A stretch of DNA of 64,000 bases from Prochilodus magdalenae (GCA_024036415.1 JAMWET010000019.1:162001-226000), one strand, 5' to 3'; positions 1 to 11,970 are shown, counted from the stretch's first letter. The notes: generated from the sequence alone by a model not told the origin. Program-made: numbers and translations.

Positions 1-616
1 CACAAATGAGGCAGAGGTTGTATCAAATGTAAATTTGTGTTGTGTTTATTTAAAATATTATTTGTTGGTAAAATGTCTAATGTTTATTGTCTGATTTATT
101 TAAGTTTAAGTCTAATGTACATTAAATGTTTCTAATTTTTTTTCCTTCTAATTAACATTTGTTGTTAACCTATACAGACATGCTTTTAACTGAATTTGTA
201 ATGAAAACATGATAATAATAATAATAATAATAAAGATAGATTATAATTTATAGCTGCCTTTGGACTAGTTGTATAGTATTTACATCGCTAAAGATGAATA
301 TGTAGGAGAAGCATCGGATGTACATACTTTAAAGGGTGCTGTTTGGGAAGCTTACTCTTGATCACCCAGCTGCTAATGGCGCATGCTAATTTTAGATTAC
401 TTAGTCACTAACAACATGTTTGTTAACCTGTTACATATCGCCCTTTACATCCGTGCCCTAGCCTCTGCCTCACTGACTCAGCCCAAAATAACCACTACAC
501 TGTCATTCTACCACCTTCCATATAATGCAGTTGGTAAGCTGAGTTACACCTTACAAGTTTGAGGCCACTGGGCTTTAATGTTAGCTGGTTTAGCTAACAT
601 TAGCACCCACTACTAG
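1..616. other. No gene seen; AT-rich sequence
   Basis: No open frame with recognisable protein similarity on either strand. The only structure I see is a short TAA/ATA trinucleotide run near 210-233. Confidence 0.6.
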
Positions 617-836
617 GAGTCACCCTTGATATATGGGTTTTATAGGGTGCTTTTTGACATAAAGCTTCGAGGTTCAGTTGTCAGGTTTGTAGGTCAGACA
701 GTGGCTGACGAAGAAAGCTAGCTATTTAGCTAAGGCAGCACTAAGACTTCCTAACTATCTAGCTAAGTCTATATAGCTGGCTAGCTAAGGAAGTGCTAAG
801 GCCAACACCCTATAAAAGTCTGTCTCAAGGGATTCC
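617..836. repeat. Imperfect foldback (inverted) repeat
   Basis: A 12-bp perfect inverted pair (TTTTATAGGGTG at 638-649, CACCCTATAAAA at 806-817) is extended by weaker outer pairing (ggagtcacccttga near 617 against caagggattcc near 827). The interior is rich in AGCTA/TAGCT palindromes. It looks like a decayed foldback or MITE-type element; the family is not recognised. Confidence 0.4.
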
Positions 837-927
837 ACAAAGGGACAGTTTGGTGTTTGTCAGTGGGTGCTGATGTTTGATTAGCTGGATGGCCGCACAC
901 AGAGCCCAATGGCAGCAAACTTTGTGA

Positions 928-1074
928 AGCTAGTCATTTCTGCTTTCTCATCACAAGGACAGAGCTAGAATGATAAGTTTCTGAGTTGTTTGTGCTGTGT
1001 TCTGTGTTCAGCTCAGAAAGTTATAATTCTAGTTCTGTCCTTGTGATGAGAAAGAGAAGAGGAAATGACTAGCT
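928..1074. repeat. Foldback element with ~60-bp inverted arms
   Basis: The left arm (928-985) and the right arm (1012-1074) are near-perfect reverse complements, separated by a loop of about 26 nt. The shared core includes CTTTCTCATCACAAGGACAG on the left and its complement CTGTCCTTGTGATGAGAAAG on the right. The arms differ by a few substitutions and a small insertion in the right arm. It has no coding potential. Likely a non-autonomous foldback DNA element. Confidence 0.65.
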
Positions 1075-3040
1075 AGTTTAAGAAATGCAGCACACTGAGA
1101 CTAGTCCCTCAGCAGACCCTCAGTAACATCTTTTAACACAGACATGTGAACAAGCGGACTGAAATGGAAGGAATGGACGTATTTAAACTCACAGTGGTTC
1201 CTGAATAAACAAGGAGGAGGCTGTAACAGGTTAACAGGTTCTGTAAACTGTCTGTTTGGGCCCAAAACTGGTTTACATGCAGAGCTTTGAGTTGGCTGTG
1301 TTTTGTATTTAAGTTATCTCACTGTGAACACTAAATGAATAACTGAATCAAACATCTGATTCATTTAAAAGGGCAGTTTGAATGAATCGATTCACTCAAA
1401 TTGATTCATGTTTCCACTTACTGCCCCTTTTCCTTTGGTTCAGTCTCGCTCATCATAATCCTGTGTGAAAGTTTGTAGGTATGCATTAGTGTAGCTGTAC
1501 TGTCCCGCTGTGAACTCTTTCAGGTGACCCAGTAACGCAGACATGAGTTTGGTGTAATTTGAGTCAGCTGAATGGCATGTTGAGTCTGGCCCTGGCCCCA
1601 GGTTAATGACAGTACAGGTCTTTGTGTGGGAATGTGGAAATGATGTGCATCACTGAATTGGATGGAACCAGCAAATGAGGGACCAAATTATATTGTGTAA
1701 TGTATTTTGTGTTTTTATGGTAAAATAGTGCAAGCATGTTTCATGATTAGTGCCATGGACTCATCACGTCACGTTACAAGCAGCGTGACCTGAGCTGAAC
1801 TCACACTCTGTCCTCACAGAAACATACACTTTTATGGGATGCCAGAGATTTAATAGGACCGCATGTGAGCTGTAATGACTGAGAGTAAGTGATGTCATGT
1901 TTCCCATTAGGTTCAGTCATGTGATCTGGGTCAGACTAACAGAGTTAGTCTTAAACCTGAGCTATTCAAGCTCAGATGTTTATTTAAAGGATGCTCTTAA
2001 TAAGAAGATGCCAGGCCTTTACATCCAAAGTTAATGGGTATATGGAGTTGATATATGGAATCGAAGCCAGAACAGTAGTTTTGCCACTGCATTATGTCCA
2101 TCTGCTTGTTTCTACATTTGTCGTCTATTCATTAGCTCCACTTCACTATTAGCTCCGCTATGCCCACCCAGCTTTCCATTCTTGACTGATAGAAGTGAAA
2201 CCCAGTCATTTGCTGTTGTAGCCCGTCTGCTTAAAGGTTCAGCTTGTTGAGCATTCTGAGAATGTTGGACATTCTCCATTGACCTCTCTCATCAGCAGGG
2301 TGCTTGTGTCTGCAGAACTGTCGCTCTCTGGCTTTTCTTTATTGCATCACTCTGAGCAGCTCGAGATTGTGTCAGCCTCGGCTAGAGTCGGTGTCATGAA
2401 ATTCCCTGGAGGTCTGCAGTAGACAAATACTCAAACCAGCCTGTCTGGCACCAACAGTCACCCCCCCCAGTCAAAATCACTGAGATCACATTTTTCCCCT
2501 ATTCTGATGGTTGGTGTGAACACTACCTGAAGCTGCTGCATATGATTGTATGTACTGCACTGTAGCCATATGATAGGCTGGTCAGATTATTGCATGAATG
2601 AGTAGGTGTACACAATGTTCAAAGTACCCCCAGGTACTCAGGGGTTCCCCTGTCGGGTGGGTGCTCCTGCTAACTCACTCGCCTTTGTGACCCTGATGCT
2701 AGCTTTAGTGGCAATAGTATGTTTGGTTTACCAGTTCTTCTCCTGGACATGTTTTTGCAAGATGTCATGCCTTCTCTCTTCTGTCCTTGGTTTGGGAAAT
2801 GAGTAATTATGATTTAGGCAAAAGTATCTGTTATAGCATGTTTTTCAGAGGCATCCCTGCCATAGTTACAGTTGCTAAACTGTAAACTTTTAGAATTTTT
2901 AGGAATTTAGATTTTGCCACATTCCAAGAAGGAATTAGACCCTCAAGGACCCCTGTATTTCACCTTGGCTGTACAGCTGTTAGTGTAGTTCTAAAATTAC
3001 TGTATGATTCCCTGCATATTTTGTTATCCTCATATTACCC
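1075..3040. other. No gene seen
   Basis: Unremarkable non-coding sequence. The small 66-codon open frame near 2606-2806 has no recognisable domain and no splice context that would make it an exon. Confidence 0.55.
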
Positions 3041-3390
3041 TGTTTCAGTGGTCAGGATTGCCACAAGACCACCCCAGAGCATGCTATATTTGGGTGGTGG
3101 ATCATTCATTATGTTAGTGTGTGTTGTGCTGGTGTGAGTGGATCAGACACAGCAGTGCTGCTGGAGTGTTTAGACACTGTGTCCACTCACTGTCCACTCT
3201 ATTACACACTTCTGCCTTGCTGGTCCACCTTGTAGATGTGCAGTCACAGACGATAGCTCATCTGCTGCTGCACAGTGCAGTGTTGGTCATCCTCTAGTCC
3301 TTCACTGGACGCTGCCCACAGGACTATTGGTGGACTATTCTCAGTCCAGCTGCACTGCTGTGTCTGATCCGCCGGTACCAGCGCAGCACA
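3041..3390. mobile_element. Non-autonomous DNA-transposon-like repeat with inverted arms
   Basis: The left part (3120-3165, with GAGTGGATCAGACACAGCAG) and the right part (3350-3390, with CTGCTGTGTCTGATCC) are inverted copies of each other, and the left end reads tgtttcagtggtcagg. I recognise this as a high-copy interspersed repeat of fish genomes. The right terminus is missing or decayed, so this copy is probably truncated. Superfamily assignment is uncertain. Confidence 0.55.
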
Positions 3391-4660
3391 AATTGTCTGA
3401 AGTGGATCAAATCTGACATAAAGGAAACAGAACGTTGTGGACCGGTTACATAAACAAGACACCCTGACATTGATTCCAGTTTTCTTAAGTGCTGTGCAAT
3501 ACATATGAATCGTTGTTGACCTTTGTCTTATTGGTCAACACAGTTTAATGGCAGGAATAACTGAGTATTGATTTTCTATGATTGGATTAGTCCACCTCAG
3601 AGAACAAAAGTACAAACAACAGGATTTATATCTGTAGATCACAGCAAATTTAACCCCTCGTTAACTACAGGAGTGTTTTCCAGCTCTTTGCATGGATGTA
3701 TTATTCTGTGAATATTTATGCTTCACTAAAATGTTAGATTTTTAAGTGCCAGATTAATCTGATAAACAACAAAGGCCATTTTTGTAGCCAGGATTTTCAA
3801 GGATGTTCATACTTACATTTTGATTTACGCTAAAATATATTTTTAGGTTTGTAAATAATGTAACTATTGGTGTGCATACTGTAGGGGCCCATCCAAATAA
3901 ATCAGAATCAACGAAATAAGTTTTCTAGTAATATCTGTATAATAAAAAACATATATTCATTGTGTTTGTATAGGAGAGTGTTTACCTCAATGTAAGTACA
4001 TGCTAAAAGTTTTATTTGATGGGATTTTGGAGCATTTCTATTGGTCCAGTCATCACAGAAATCATTGCTGAGTTAAATTTATGCAGAAAACTAAAAATCC
4101 TACTTGATTTTTTTTCAGACAGCGATGATATATGAGGTGTTACATAAATACAGATGCCTTGACCAGGTTTACAATGCATACATACCACATTCTTCCCCAA
4201 CACCCCACCAAAAAAAAAAAAACATTCAGAGTGACTTAGGCAATCAGCAAACCTGCAGTTATGGCAGCCAAAGCCCTGACAGTTTTGTGACCTCTGCTGG
4301 AGTTTGAACAGCAAAATCGCCAACCTGGCCTAGACTCCAGCCCTCCAGGCCAGAACAGAAGACCCCTGCTTTATTGCATAGTGACCAGCAGGTGGTGCTA
4401 ATGCTACTGGGGATAACTTACAGACCTGAGGCACTCTCCATAAATTTTAGTGCTGCTAGCAGATAAGATGGCATCTGAGCAAGGGGCTAATACAGTTATA
4501 TCTTTAAGCACATCAGATCTGTGCCTGTAAACCTGTCATGAAAAAAATGGTGTCAAGCAGTCACCAACCTGCACTGATTTAAAGAACGCTGTTCTAATGT
4601 GCTCGTTGGTCCATTGAGGTCTACATGTAATGTTTAGCCGGGTGTGTCATTTTCATTTTC
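3391..4660. other. No gene; one MITE remnant
   Basis: No coding sequence recognised. The stretch 4012-4110 (ggagcatttctattggtcca... followed by a taaatttatgcag motif) resembles the centre of the tgtccaaag MITE family seen at 26196, 27970 and 47456. A short poly-A run lies at about 4210-4222. Confidence 0.45.
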
Positions 4661-4990
4661 ATCGTGAAGGAGACCAACACATCCATGTTTGGAGGCACCG
4701 TGGTCACGTGTCACACACCAGAGGGCCTGGAGTCACTCCACCTCCACCTCTACTGCACAATCTACTGGAACTGTGGGAATATTCAAGCTTCAGGTAAACG
4801 ATTATCAAAGGACACCTTTAGGAACCTCCACAAACTCATGCAGAGACATCTGGCATGTGGCATTAGCAAGCTCATGTGGCATGTGTGTAGCTCAATAGAT
4901 TTCGCCCATATCAGTCTACAGTTATGATCATTTATTGTTCCTGATAATCTTTATCATCCACACGTCCTGCTGGGTGCAGCTATTCTTTTG
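4661..4990 (+). mobile_element. Tc1/mariner-like transposase remnant, C-terminal part
   Basis: The plus strand encodes ETNTSMFGGTVV, then a tail resembling the C-terminus of Tc1-type transposases (D-T-x-R-N-L ... M-x-R-x-L-A-C-x-x-S). Two larger relatives lie at 11990-13925 and 22085-22775 on the minus strand and share the (T/S)NESV(Y/C)GGTVV segment. Reading frames are broken and the catalytic core is not intact. The family assignment rests on that C-terminal pattern and on homology between the three copies; it is inference. Confidence 0.5.
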
Positions 4991-5541
4991 ATAATAAGTG
5001 TACAAAATAAGTACACATATTCATATATCTCTTTAGCGCCTCTTTAATATTGTTCTTTATTCTGTGTATTGAGTTGTATAGTACTTCGGCCCTTATGTAT
5101 GACCTGTTAAGAGTCTGTGTTCTTGTTACATGGCATACCTGTGTGCTCTTACCAAGACAAACTCCTTGTATGTGTGACGTACTTGGCAAAATGAAGATTT
5201 GGATTTGGAGGTACTCTAATTCCCACACTCTCTAATTACGCACCCATGTTGCTGAACCACCTGCAGAATGATTCTCAGCGTTGTCATGTTGAAATGAGCA
5301 TGGGTGCCACCAGCATCTATAAGACACCACATGTTGCTCCAAAATGTTACTGTGTTCAGCGTTAATGGTATGCAGGGTAACCGCATATAACCCAACCCCC
5401 AACACCCTTCTGGGTTTTAAGTATATGCTGGTATGAATCTTGGGAGATACAGGTGTTTCTGGACAGTGTTGATATATGGCTTCCACTGTGCATAGTACAG
5501 CCTGAACCTGTGGATGCAGTGACGGTGTTCATTCATTGGTG
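4991..5541. other. No gene seen
   Basis: Non-coding spacer between a transposase remnant and a microsatellite. Open frames on both strands here are short and unrecognised. Confidence 0.5.
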
Positions 5542-5876
5542 TCTATCTATCTATCTATCTATCTATCTGTCTGTCTGTCTGTCTATCTGTCTGTCTATCT
5601 GTCTGTCCGTCCGTCCATCCATCCATCCATCCATCCATCCATCCATCCATCCATCCATCCACCCATCCATCTGTCTGTCTGCCTGCCCATCTATTTATCT
5701 ATCTATCTATCTATCTATCTATCTGTCTGTCTGTCTGTCTGCCCGTCTCTCTGTCTGTCTATCCGTCCATCTGTACATCCTTCCGTCTATCTGTCTGTCT
5801 GTCTGTCTATCCGTCCGTCTGTCTGTCTATCCGTCCGTCTGTCCATCTATCTGTCTGTCTGTCTGTCTATTTATCT
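5542..5876. repeat. Complex tetranucleotide microsatellite (TATC/TGTC/CATC)
   Basis: About 335 bp of uninterrupted 4-bp units that switch between ctat, ctgt and ccat blocks. The two long open frames here are artefacts: a 4-bp repeat without stops translates as an endless Ser/Ile/Tyr/Leu/Cys/Val/Pro pattern. Confidence 0.95.
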
Positions 5877-6543
5877 ATCATGCAGGTATATTATAAAGTG
5901 TATCATGAAAATACTGGATGTATATCCACATGCAAATGTCTTACACACAAATCTTACACACAAATACAGAAATGAATAAAACATGTTTTTGTAATTGTGA
6001 CCCTTTCATCATCAGAATAACTGCAAATCAACCTCGAGACAACACATCATACACATTACAGACTGCTTTACAAAGGTGCAGTGTGCGGTGGAAATAATGA
6101 TGGATCTAATGACTTTAATGATATCTATTTAGAAGCTCTCTGGCCAGGCTGCAAGAGGGCAGCAGGCCTTCACTCTGTCCATCATCTGTCACCGACACTG
6201 GACAGCATGCAGCAAGGCGGGGGGGGCCAAGATACCACCACCACCACCATCATCATCATCCGATTTCTGATTCAAAGTGACCACTAATAGATATGAGAGA
6301 CCTTTGGAGCATTGCCTGGCGGGTTGTCTGCCTCGCTTTCAGACAGAAAGGTCAAGAGGATTCTAAGAGGCTTCCTTAAAACCGCATTGTGTTCCAGAGG
6401 AGGTTACCCGTCTGTGTAGGGGTCCTATGATATACATACTAATATTAATTTACTTCAAGGGGGCTCAAGACACACAGTGAATCACATACGCTGGGGTTTA
6501 GTCTATACTGTGATCTCAGCACTGAACAAAATATACAAGATTG
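5877..6543. other. No gene seen
   Basis: Non-coding. A short CCA/ATC trinucleotide run lies at about 6236-6260, and there is nothing else of note. Confidence 0.5.
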
Positions 6544-6688
6544 TTTCCGTGTTGTAATTCTGCCTCTAAGACATTCGTCGTTCACCCGTTGCTGCTAACG
6601 AATATATTTTTGACGAGTTAGCTTTAGCCACTTTAGCTGTCCAAAAGAAGTACCTCCAAAATCACTTCACAGAGGGGAGCAGAAACGT
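6544..6688 (+). repeat. Left copy of a ~150-bp direct repeat
   Basis: It matches 8061-8217 nearly base for base, including the segment ctctaagacattcgtcgttc and the segment tttagccactttagct. This copy lacks about 12 bases present in the right copy, just before tgtccaaaag. The two copies flank about 1.37 kb. Confidence 0.75.
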
Positions 6689-6753
6689 TCTTCACCATCA
6701 GGGTAACGTAATAGTGCGTGGCCCACAGCCGGAGTGCAGGAGTGGTGTGCCAC

Positions 6754-7244
6754 TGTAACGACTGTGTTGAGGCGGTATGCAAGCGCATAGTAGTTTTATT
6801 CGCTTTGGTCCGGGTGACAGGGTTCAAGACACAGGAGGGTATGAGTAAAGACATGTCCAAAGAAGAAACCAGAAACAAAACAAGAGTAAAGAACTGAAGA
6901 CTAACACGAACACTACAAAACAATGAAAACAAAAACACGGTTAAGTTTTACACTGGGAAAACAACAAGGTCTAACAAAGGGACAACTGCTCAGAACAAAC
7001 ACGAGGAAAAACCTACAGCACAGAACTATCACAGGGTGGGGGAAAACACAGAAACGTCACAAACAGACAGGGCAAACCAAGGGGTCTAAATACACAGCCT
7101 AATGGTTAACAGATAGGTCTCAGGTGTGGGAGTGGGCGGAGCTAAGTGAAGCAGGAACAGCTGTGCTAAGACAAAGTAACCAGAGGGGGCGTTGTGAGAC
7201 ACGAACAGGGACAGGCAGACAGATAGACAAACAGAGATGTAACA
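6754..7244 (-). mobile_element. Solo-LTR-like element
   Basis: On the minus strand it begins TGTTACATCTCTGT and ends GTCGTTACA, so it has TG...CA termini. An AATAAAACTACTATGCG block lies about 50 bp before the 3' end, like an LTR polyadenylation signal. A related copy at 38476-38867 has the same end block (AATAAAACCACTATGCG) and a 5-bp target duplication. No internal retrotransposon genes adjoin it. Solo LTR is the best reading; a non-autonomous element of another class is possible. I see no clean target duplication here. Confidence 0.5.
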
Positions 7245-8060
7245 GTCAAACTATGGGTAGTGTTGGGCGAGAGGCCTTAGGGCCTGGAAAACGAAGTCTT
7301 CCCTTCACCTTTTTATTTACACGACACAGACAGCTATTTACATATAACCAACTCTATATACAGAGATAAGCAGATCAATGACTGCATAGTCATAAAGATC
7401 TCTCACTCAGTACTCTTAGCCTCATCGTCTAGACAAAAGTGACCCCATTATCCCTATTTCACGTTGTTATATTCCATTAGCCCCTCCCCCAGAATGATTA
7501 TCCCGCTACACAGTTAATTCGCTTTACAAGTCATGACTTCCTTATCCTTAAATTCAACATACAATGTGCACATCTCTATATACGATATTAACATAGTACA
7601 ATTTCTGTACTACACCCCGCCCCAACACGTCTACAGAGGTTAGGCTAGCCCCGGTAAGTAAAAGCCTGAGTTTCACTCTCATTACTCTTTTAAACCATAC
7701 GGGTAAGGACTAATCACAGGTAAGTGTATACATCTTATCACATACACTGGTGATGTGTAGCTCTACATCATCACAGGTAAGTTAACGTAAAGGACAACAG
7801 TAGAGCTCAGATTATACAGGAAACAACAAATCATAAAAGTGTGATCATGTCACAAGACATATTTATATTGTTACATCCTTATCTATATCTAAGCAGTACA
7901 TATATAAATATATATTTAGGCTACAGGTTTGGTTTTCTAACATTTTCTAACATCTATACATTTCTATTGACTTCTAATTATAGTTATGATCAAGTTCATA
8001 CTGTGCAACTGTTGTCCATTGTCATGTCATTCATTGGCTCTGGTACACACGTTCCACTGA
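7245..8060. other. No gene; unassigned sequence between the direct repeats
   Basis: A 5' part with taatcacaggtaagt and aggtaagttaacg motifs gives several splice-donor-like words, but no exon is attached to them. The stretch may belong to an older mobile element flanked by the repeats at 6544 and 8061. I cannot name it. Confidence 0.4.
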
Positions 8061-8217
8061 TTTCCATGTTGTAATTCCGCCTCTAAGACATTCGTCGTTC
8101 ACCAGTTGCTGCTAACGAATATATTTTTGACGTGTTAGCTTTAGCCACTTTAGCTTTGTATCATTACTGTCCAAAAGAAGTACCTCCACAATCACTTCAG
8201 AGAGGGAAACAGAAAGC
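8061..8217 (+). repeat. Right copy of a ~150-bp direct repeat
   Basis: Partner of 6544-6688. This copy carries the extra ttgtatcattact segment, which joins it to a tgtccaaaagaagtacctcc block like the ends of the tgtccaaag MITE family. Confidence 0.75.
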
Positions 8218-8644
8218 AGTTCCCAGACATGGATTAATCCTAATCCTAGACTAAATTCCAGCATCATTTACAAAAACAGGCCCTAAACATCCAGAGGCTT
8301 GTAGACACGTGCTTATCCTGCATTTCACTGATGACATGACTGCAACACTAACAACATGGACACCTAAGGGAAGACAACTGCCTGGTAGTTTCAGGGTCTG
8401 TCTCTGGTTTTCTGGAGGTTACCAATGTGATTCAGGGCTCATTGGACAGAAGATGCTCTGCTGATCCGTGGACTTTGACTTTATTTTAGCAACTACAGTA
8501 TGATCTACGGTGCTTCAGAGGTCAGTTATTGAATGTTGCCATCTTTGGAGAGGGGACACATCGGCCTGAGATCCTATAAAGTTTCTGGTTGGTTACTCTT
8601 ATTTTTACCGAGTTATGTCTCTCTGAATTTGTTTGGGCTTAGCA

Positions 8645-8813
8645 CCTCTGCTGCGGGTAACATGGAGCCCAATGCTGAGGGGCCTTTGTACAGCTCTACC
8701 CAACACTTCAACGTAGTGCTCTTAGGGGAATGGATGGAACTGAATTAAGGTTTAGAGAACCCAGTACCCTCACAACCCAGTGCTGAGGGGGTCTTATACC
8801 TCTCTAGTAATTA
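8645..8813. repeat. Left part of a ~113-bp tandem repeat, split by a LINE
   Basis: Degenerate units containing caatgctgaggggcctttg and cagtgctgagggggtctta, each followed by a tctctagt-like end. The more regular units lie at 10026-10262, on the other side of the LINE insertion. Confidence 0.5.
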
Positions 8814-10025
8814 GCTTAGATTGGATTAGATTAGATTCAACTTTTTTTGTCATTGTGCAGAGTACAGGTACAGAGCCAATGAAATGCAGTTAGCATCTAA
8901 CCAGAAGTGCAAGTACAGTATTATTTACATAAAGAGCCGTAATAATAAATATATACATATATAAGCATATCTATATACATATATATGAATGTATAGAGCA
9001 GCATTAACAGATGAATGTTTGAACTGTAAGAGTAGTGCAAGTAGACAATATGTACACAATGAAAATAACATCTGAGGTAGAGATAATATGAGAACAGTAT
9101 GTAAACATGAGTGTACAGTATGTAAACACGAGTATACGGTCTGTAAACATGAGTGTACGGGAGGCTAGTGATGAATAAAGTGCATTAACAGTACAGACGG
9201 TGCGAGGATGCAGTAGAGGGAGTGCAATGTAAATTAAAGTGTCCGTGCAGCGTTCATGATACACACAGCCTCATGTAAAAAACTGTTCTTAAGTCTGCTG
9301 GTGCGGGAGTGGAGGCTCCTGTAGCGCCTGCCAGATGGGAGGAGGGTGAAAAGACCATGATTCAGGTGGGAAATATCCTTGATGATATTCCTAACCCTGC
9401 CCAGGCAGCGCTTGTGATAGATGTCCTGAATAGTGGGTAACTGGGTGCCTGTGATGTGTTGAGCCATTTTCACCACCCGCTGGAGTGCCTTGCTATCAGC
9501 AGCGCAGCAGTTGCCGTACCATACAGAGATGCCGTTGGTGAGTATGCTCTCAATGGTAAAGTGGTAAAAGTTCACCAGGATCCTGGGAGACAGGTGAACT
9601 TTCTTGAGGCTCCGAAGGAAGCCAGAACTGAGGAGTTCAGAGACCAGGTGAGATCACTGGAGATGTGGGTGCCGAGGAACTTGAAGCTGGTCACCTGTTC
9701 TACTGCAGCTCCGCTGATGTAGACTGGTGGGTGAGCCTGGCTTCTGGACCTCCTTAAGTCCATTATGATCTCCTTGGTTTTCTGGGTGTTCAGTGTTAGG
9801 TTGTTGTCATGGCACCATGTAGACAGATGCTGTACCTCATCCCTATAGGCCGTCTCGTCATTGTCTCTGATCAGGCCTATCACCGTGGTGTCGTCCGCGT
9901 ACTTGATTATGGTGTTAGAACCATAAATTGGCACGCAGTCATGGGTGAACAGGGAGTACAGGATCGGGCTCAAAACACAACCTTGTGGGACGCCGGTGTT
10001 CAGGCTGATGAAAGAGGATGCCCTA
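8814..10025 (-). mobile_element. 5'-truncated L2/CR1-like LINE, reverse transcriptase fragment
   Basis: Read on the minus strand, it starts inside the reverse transcriptase (ASSFISLNTGVPQGCVLSP, 9973-10025) and continues through the YADDT catalytic box, the TKEIIMD and FKFLGTHI blocks, and the thumb/C-terminal region (ISVWYGNCCAADSKALQRVV, about 9460-9530). The frame breaks near 9575, so it is split across two open frames and is not functional. The 3' end at 8814-8850 reads acaaaaaaagttgaatctaatctaatcc, the short (TCTAA)n-type tail typical of these LINEs. It lies inside a tandem repeat. The exact clade is inferred from the motif spacing and tail. Confidence 0.8.
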
Positions 10026-10262
10026 ATGCCCTTGGGTGAACCGATAGGACTGGATGGAAGTCCAGAGAACCCGGTTTCCCTGCTTCACAGCTCAATGTTG
10101 AGGTACCTTTGAACCCCTCTAGCTGACACTTGGGTGTAGTGCCCTTGGGTGAACAGATGGAACTGGACGGAAGTCCAGAGAACCTGGTTTCCCTGCCTCA
10201 CAGCTCAAGGCTGAGGTAGCTTTGAACCCCTCTAGCTGACATCTGGGCGTAGTGCCTTTAGG
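10026..10262. repeat. ~113-bp tandem repeat, two good units
   Basis: The sequence cccttgggtgaac...agtccagagaacc...ttgaacccctctagctgaca recurs with a 113-bp offset (10029 and 10142). Weaker units continue at 8645-8813, so the LINE inserted within the array. Confidence 0.75.
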
Positions 10263-10731
10263 CTCATGTGTGGCTGCTCCAGAACATCCCATTATACTGG
10301 TCTGTGTTTTATATGGAGATTACAGAAGCCGTTGTTTTGCTTAACTAGGCGCTTGTGTTAGCAGTGGATGCACCTTAAAGCAGCCGACGTGTCTAATTAG
10401 AACGATTGTCAGCCTATTTTTAGAGCTGCCATACATTTAAGGATAAGGACTGAGTAGAACAGAGTGATGTGTGTGTTGTACTGATTAGCTGATGAAGCCT
10501 ACGCTGAAAGGAAACGTGCATGTGATGGAGAAAGCCTATACGAGAGCGTTCTGACTGGAGAATTGTGCAGCTTAGGAAGGAAGGAGCTTAAAATTACTCT
10601 GTGAATGATTGTGACTCCCTGGAAGCACGAAACATGGCACATAAGAACCAGGACAGACTGAGCGACTGGAGAGAGAGACAGGTTGCCATGGTGATTTCTT
10701 TCTTTTTTCATTCATCAGTAAAAGTGCTCTT

Positions 10732-10734
<3 letters not shown>
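10263..10734. other. No gene seen
   Basis: Short non-coding stretch before the CT microsatellite; no recognisable domain in any frame. Confidence 0.5.

Positions 10735-10803
<69 letters not shown>
10735..10803. repeat. (CT)n dinucleotide microsatellite
   Basis: About 34 uninterrupted CT units. They produce the Ser-Leu and Arg-Glu pseudo-proteins on the two strands. Confidence 0.97.
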
Positions 10804-10806
<3 letters not shown>

Positions 10807-11304
10807 GAGCTGACAGAGACTTGAGAGCGCTCTGGGTTGCAGCTCCAAGGCTGTACAATTATTATAATTACACGATTGTTCTCTCGTGCAGCTTGACCCA
10901 CCAGCACCGCTGCCTTAAATACAGCTTCTCTGGTCCAATTAGATCTCGACCAATATCCCCCTTTCCCCCATTCATCTCACTGATGAAATTAAACACCTCT
11001 CGTATATTGAATTACGGATCATGAACAAAGCACAGCAAAGAGTTCGGTACTGCGTAATTGGGTTCCCAGATCAGCTTCTTTCATGTGAGTTGGTTTCACC
11101 AGCTGCTTTGATTGGCATGTAGGCTGAAAGGAGCTGTTTGGCCATAAAACACCAGATGTAGTCAATCAGCCAAAACACATTTGGAGTCTGAATTTCATTT
11201 GCTTAGTTAGAGCTAGAAGGCTAACGTCGCTAACAAGCAATAGAAGCATGCTGATACACACACAAGGAATTTGGTTCAGCGGTTTGTGTCTAGTTAGCTG
11301 GTGT

Positions 11305-11519
11305 GGTTGGTGTAGCTCAGCGGGTAACACCACTACTCAGGGTGCCACCTCTACATGTGGGAGACTGGGGTTCAAATCCCAGTCTGGGTGACTATGCTCT
11401 GCTACACCAATAAGAGTCCTTGGGCAAGACTCCTAACACTACACTGGCCTACCTGTAATCATTAACCTTGTAAGTTGCTCTGGATAAGAGCGTCAGCTAA
11501 ATGCTATAAAATGTGAATG
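11305..11519 (+). mobile_element. tRNA-derived SINE
   Basis: The tRNA-like head has an A box (TAGCTCAGCGG) and a B box (GGTTCAAATCC). A unique body follows (gactatgctctgctacacca), and the tail reads ctggataagagcgtcagcta. It is one of six copies of this family in the window (others at 15012, 22865, 28034, 35533 and 40198). The head does not fold as a functional tRNA without the body, and there is no anticodon-arm conservation worth calling a tRNA gene. Confidence 0.9.
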
Positions 11520-11920
11520 TTAGAGAGATGACTCCCAAGCCTTATCCATAAATACATCCACAGAGCTTCTCTCAAACCACAGACTGGTCTTCATTACTGC
11601 AGCACTATGGCTACGTTCACATTACAAGCCAATCCTTAATCAGCAGTTTTGCATCTTCACGTTTCACACACATAAATAAAAGTGGCTGGTATCTGTCTGT
11701 AACGTGGATGAGTGTGGTGGGATATTTCAAGACATCAAACTTTTTTTTAAATGAACCAAAATGGCACTTTTGTACTTGGTATGACTAAACTGTGTCAACC
11801 ATGACTTACAACACTATGTGATAAATGATGACTGGAAGGAGGTTAAGGAGGTCATGGTTAGAAGTAGAGTGATGCGGAAGTAAACCATTGTTTTTCCTGA
11901 ATAGAGAGACCAGACAAAAA
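11520..11920. other. No gene seen
   Basis: Non-coding spacer between a SINE and a pentanucleotide repeat. Confidence 0.5.
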
Positions 11921-11970
11921 AGAACAGAACGGAACAGAACAGAACAGAACAGAACAGAACAGAACAGAAT
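11921..11970. repeat. (AGAAC)n pentanucleotide microsatellite
   Basis: About ten tandem gaacag/agaac units, with one acg variant near the start. Confidence 0.9.

Noticed and set aside
5453..5979. Long open frames of 147 codons
   Set aside because: They are translations of a 4-bp microsatellite; any 4-bp repeat without stops gives three long frames.
9456..10039. Plus-strand frames
   Set aside because: Antisense to the LINE reverse transcriptase.
11305..11390. tRNA gene at the heads of the six SINE copies
   Set aside because: A and B boxes are present but the acceptor and anticodon stems are not preserved, and each copy continues into the same SINE body and tail.
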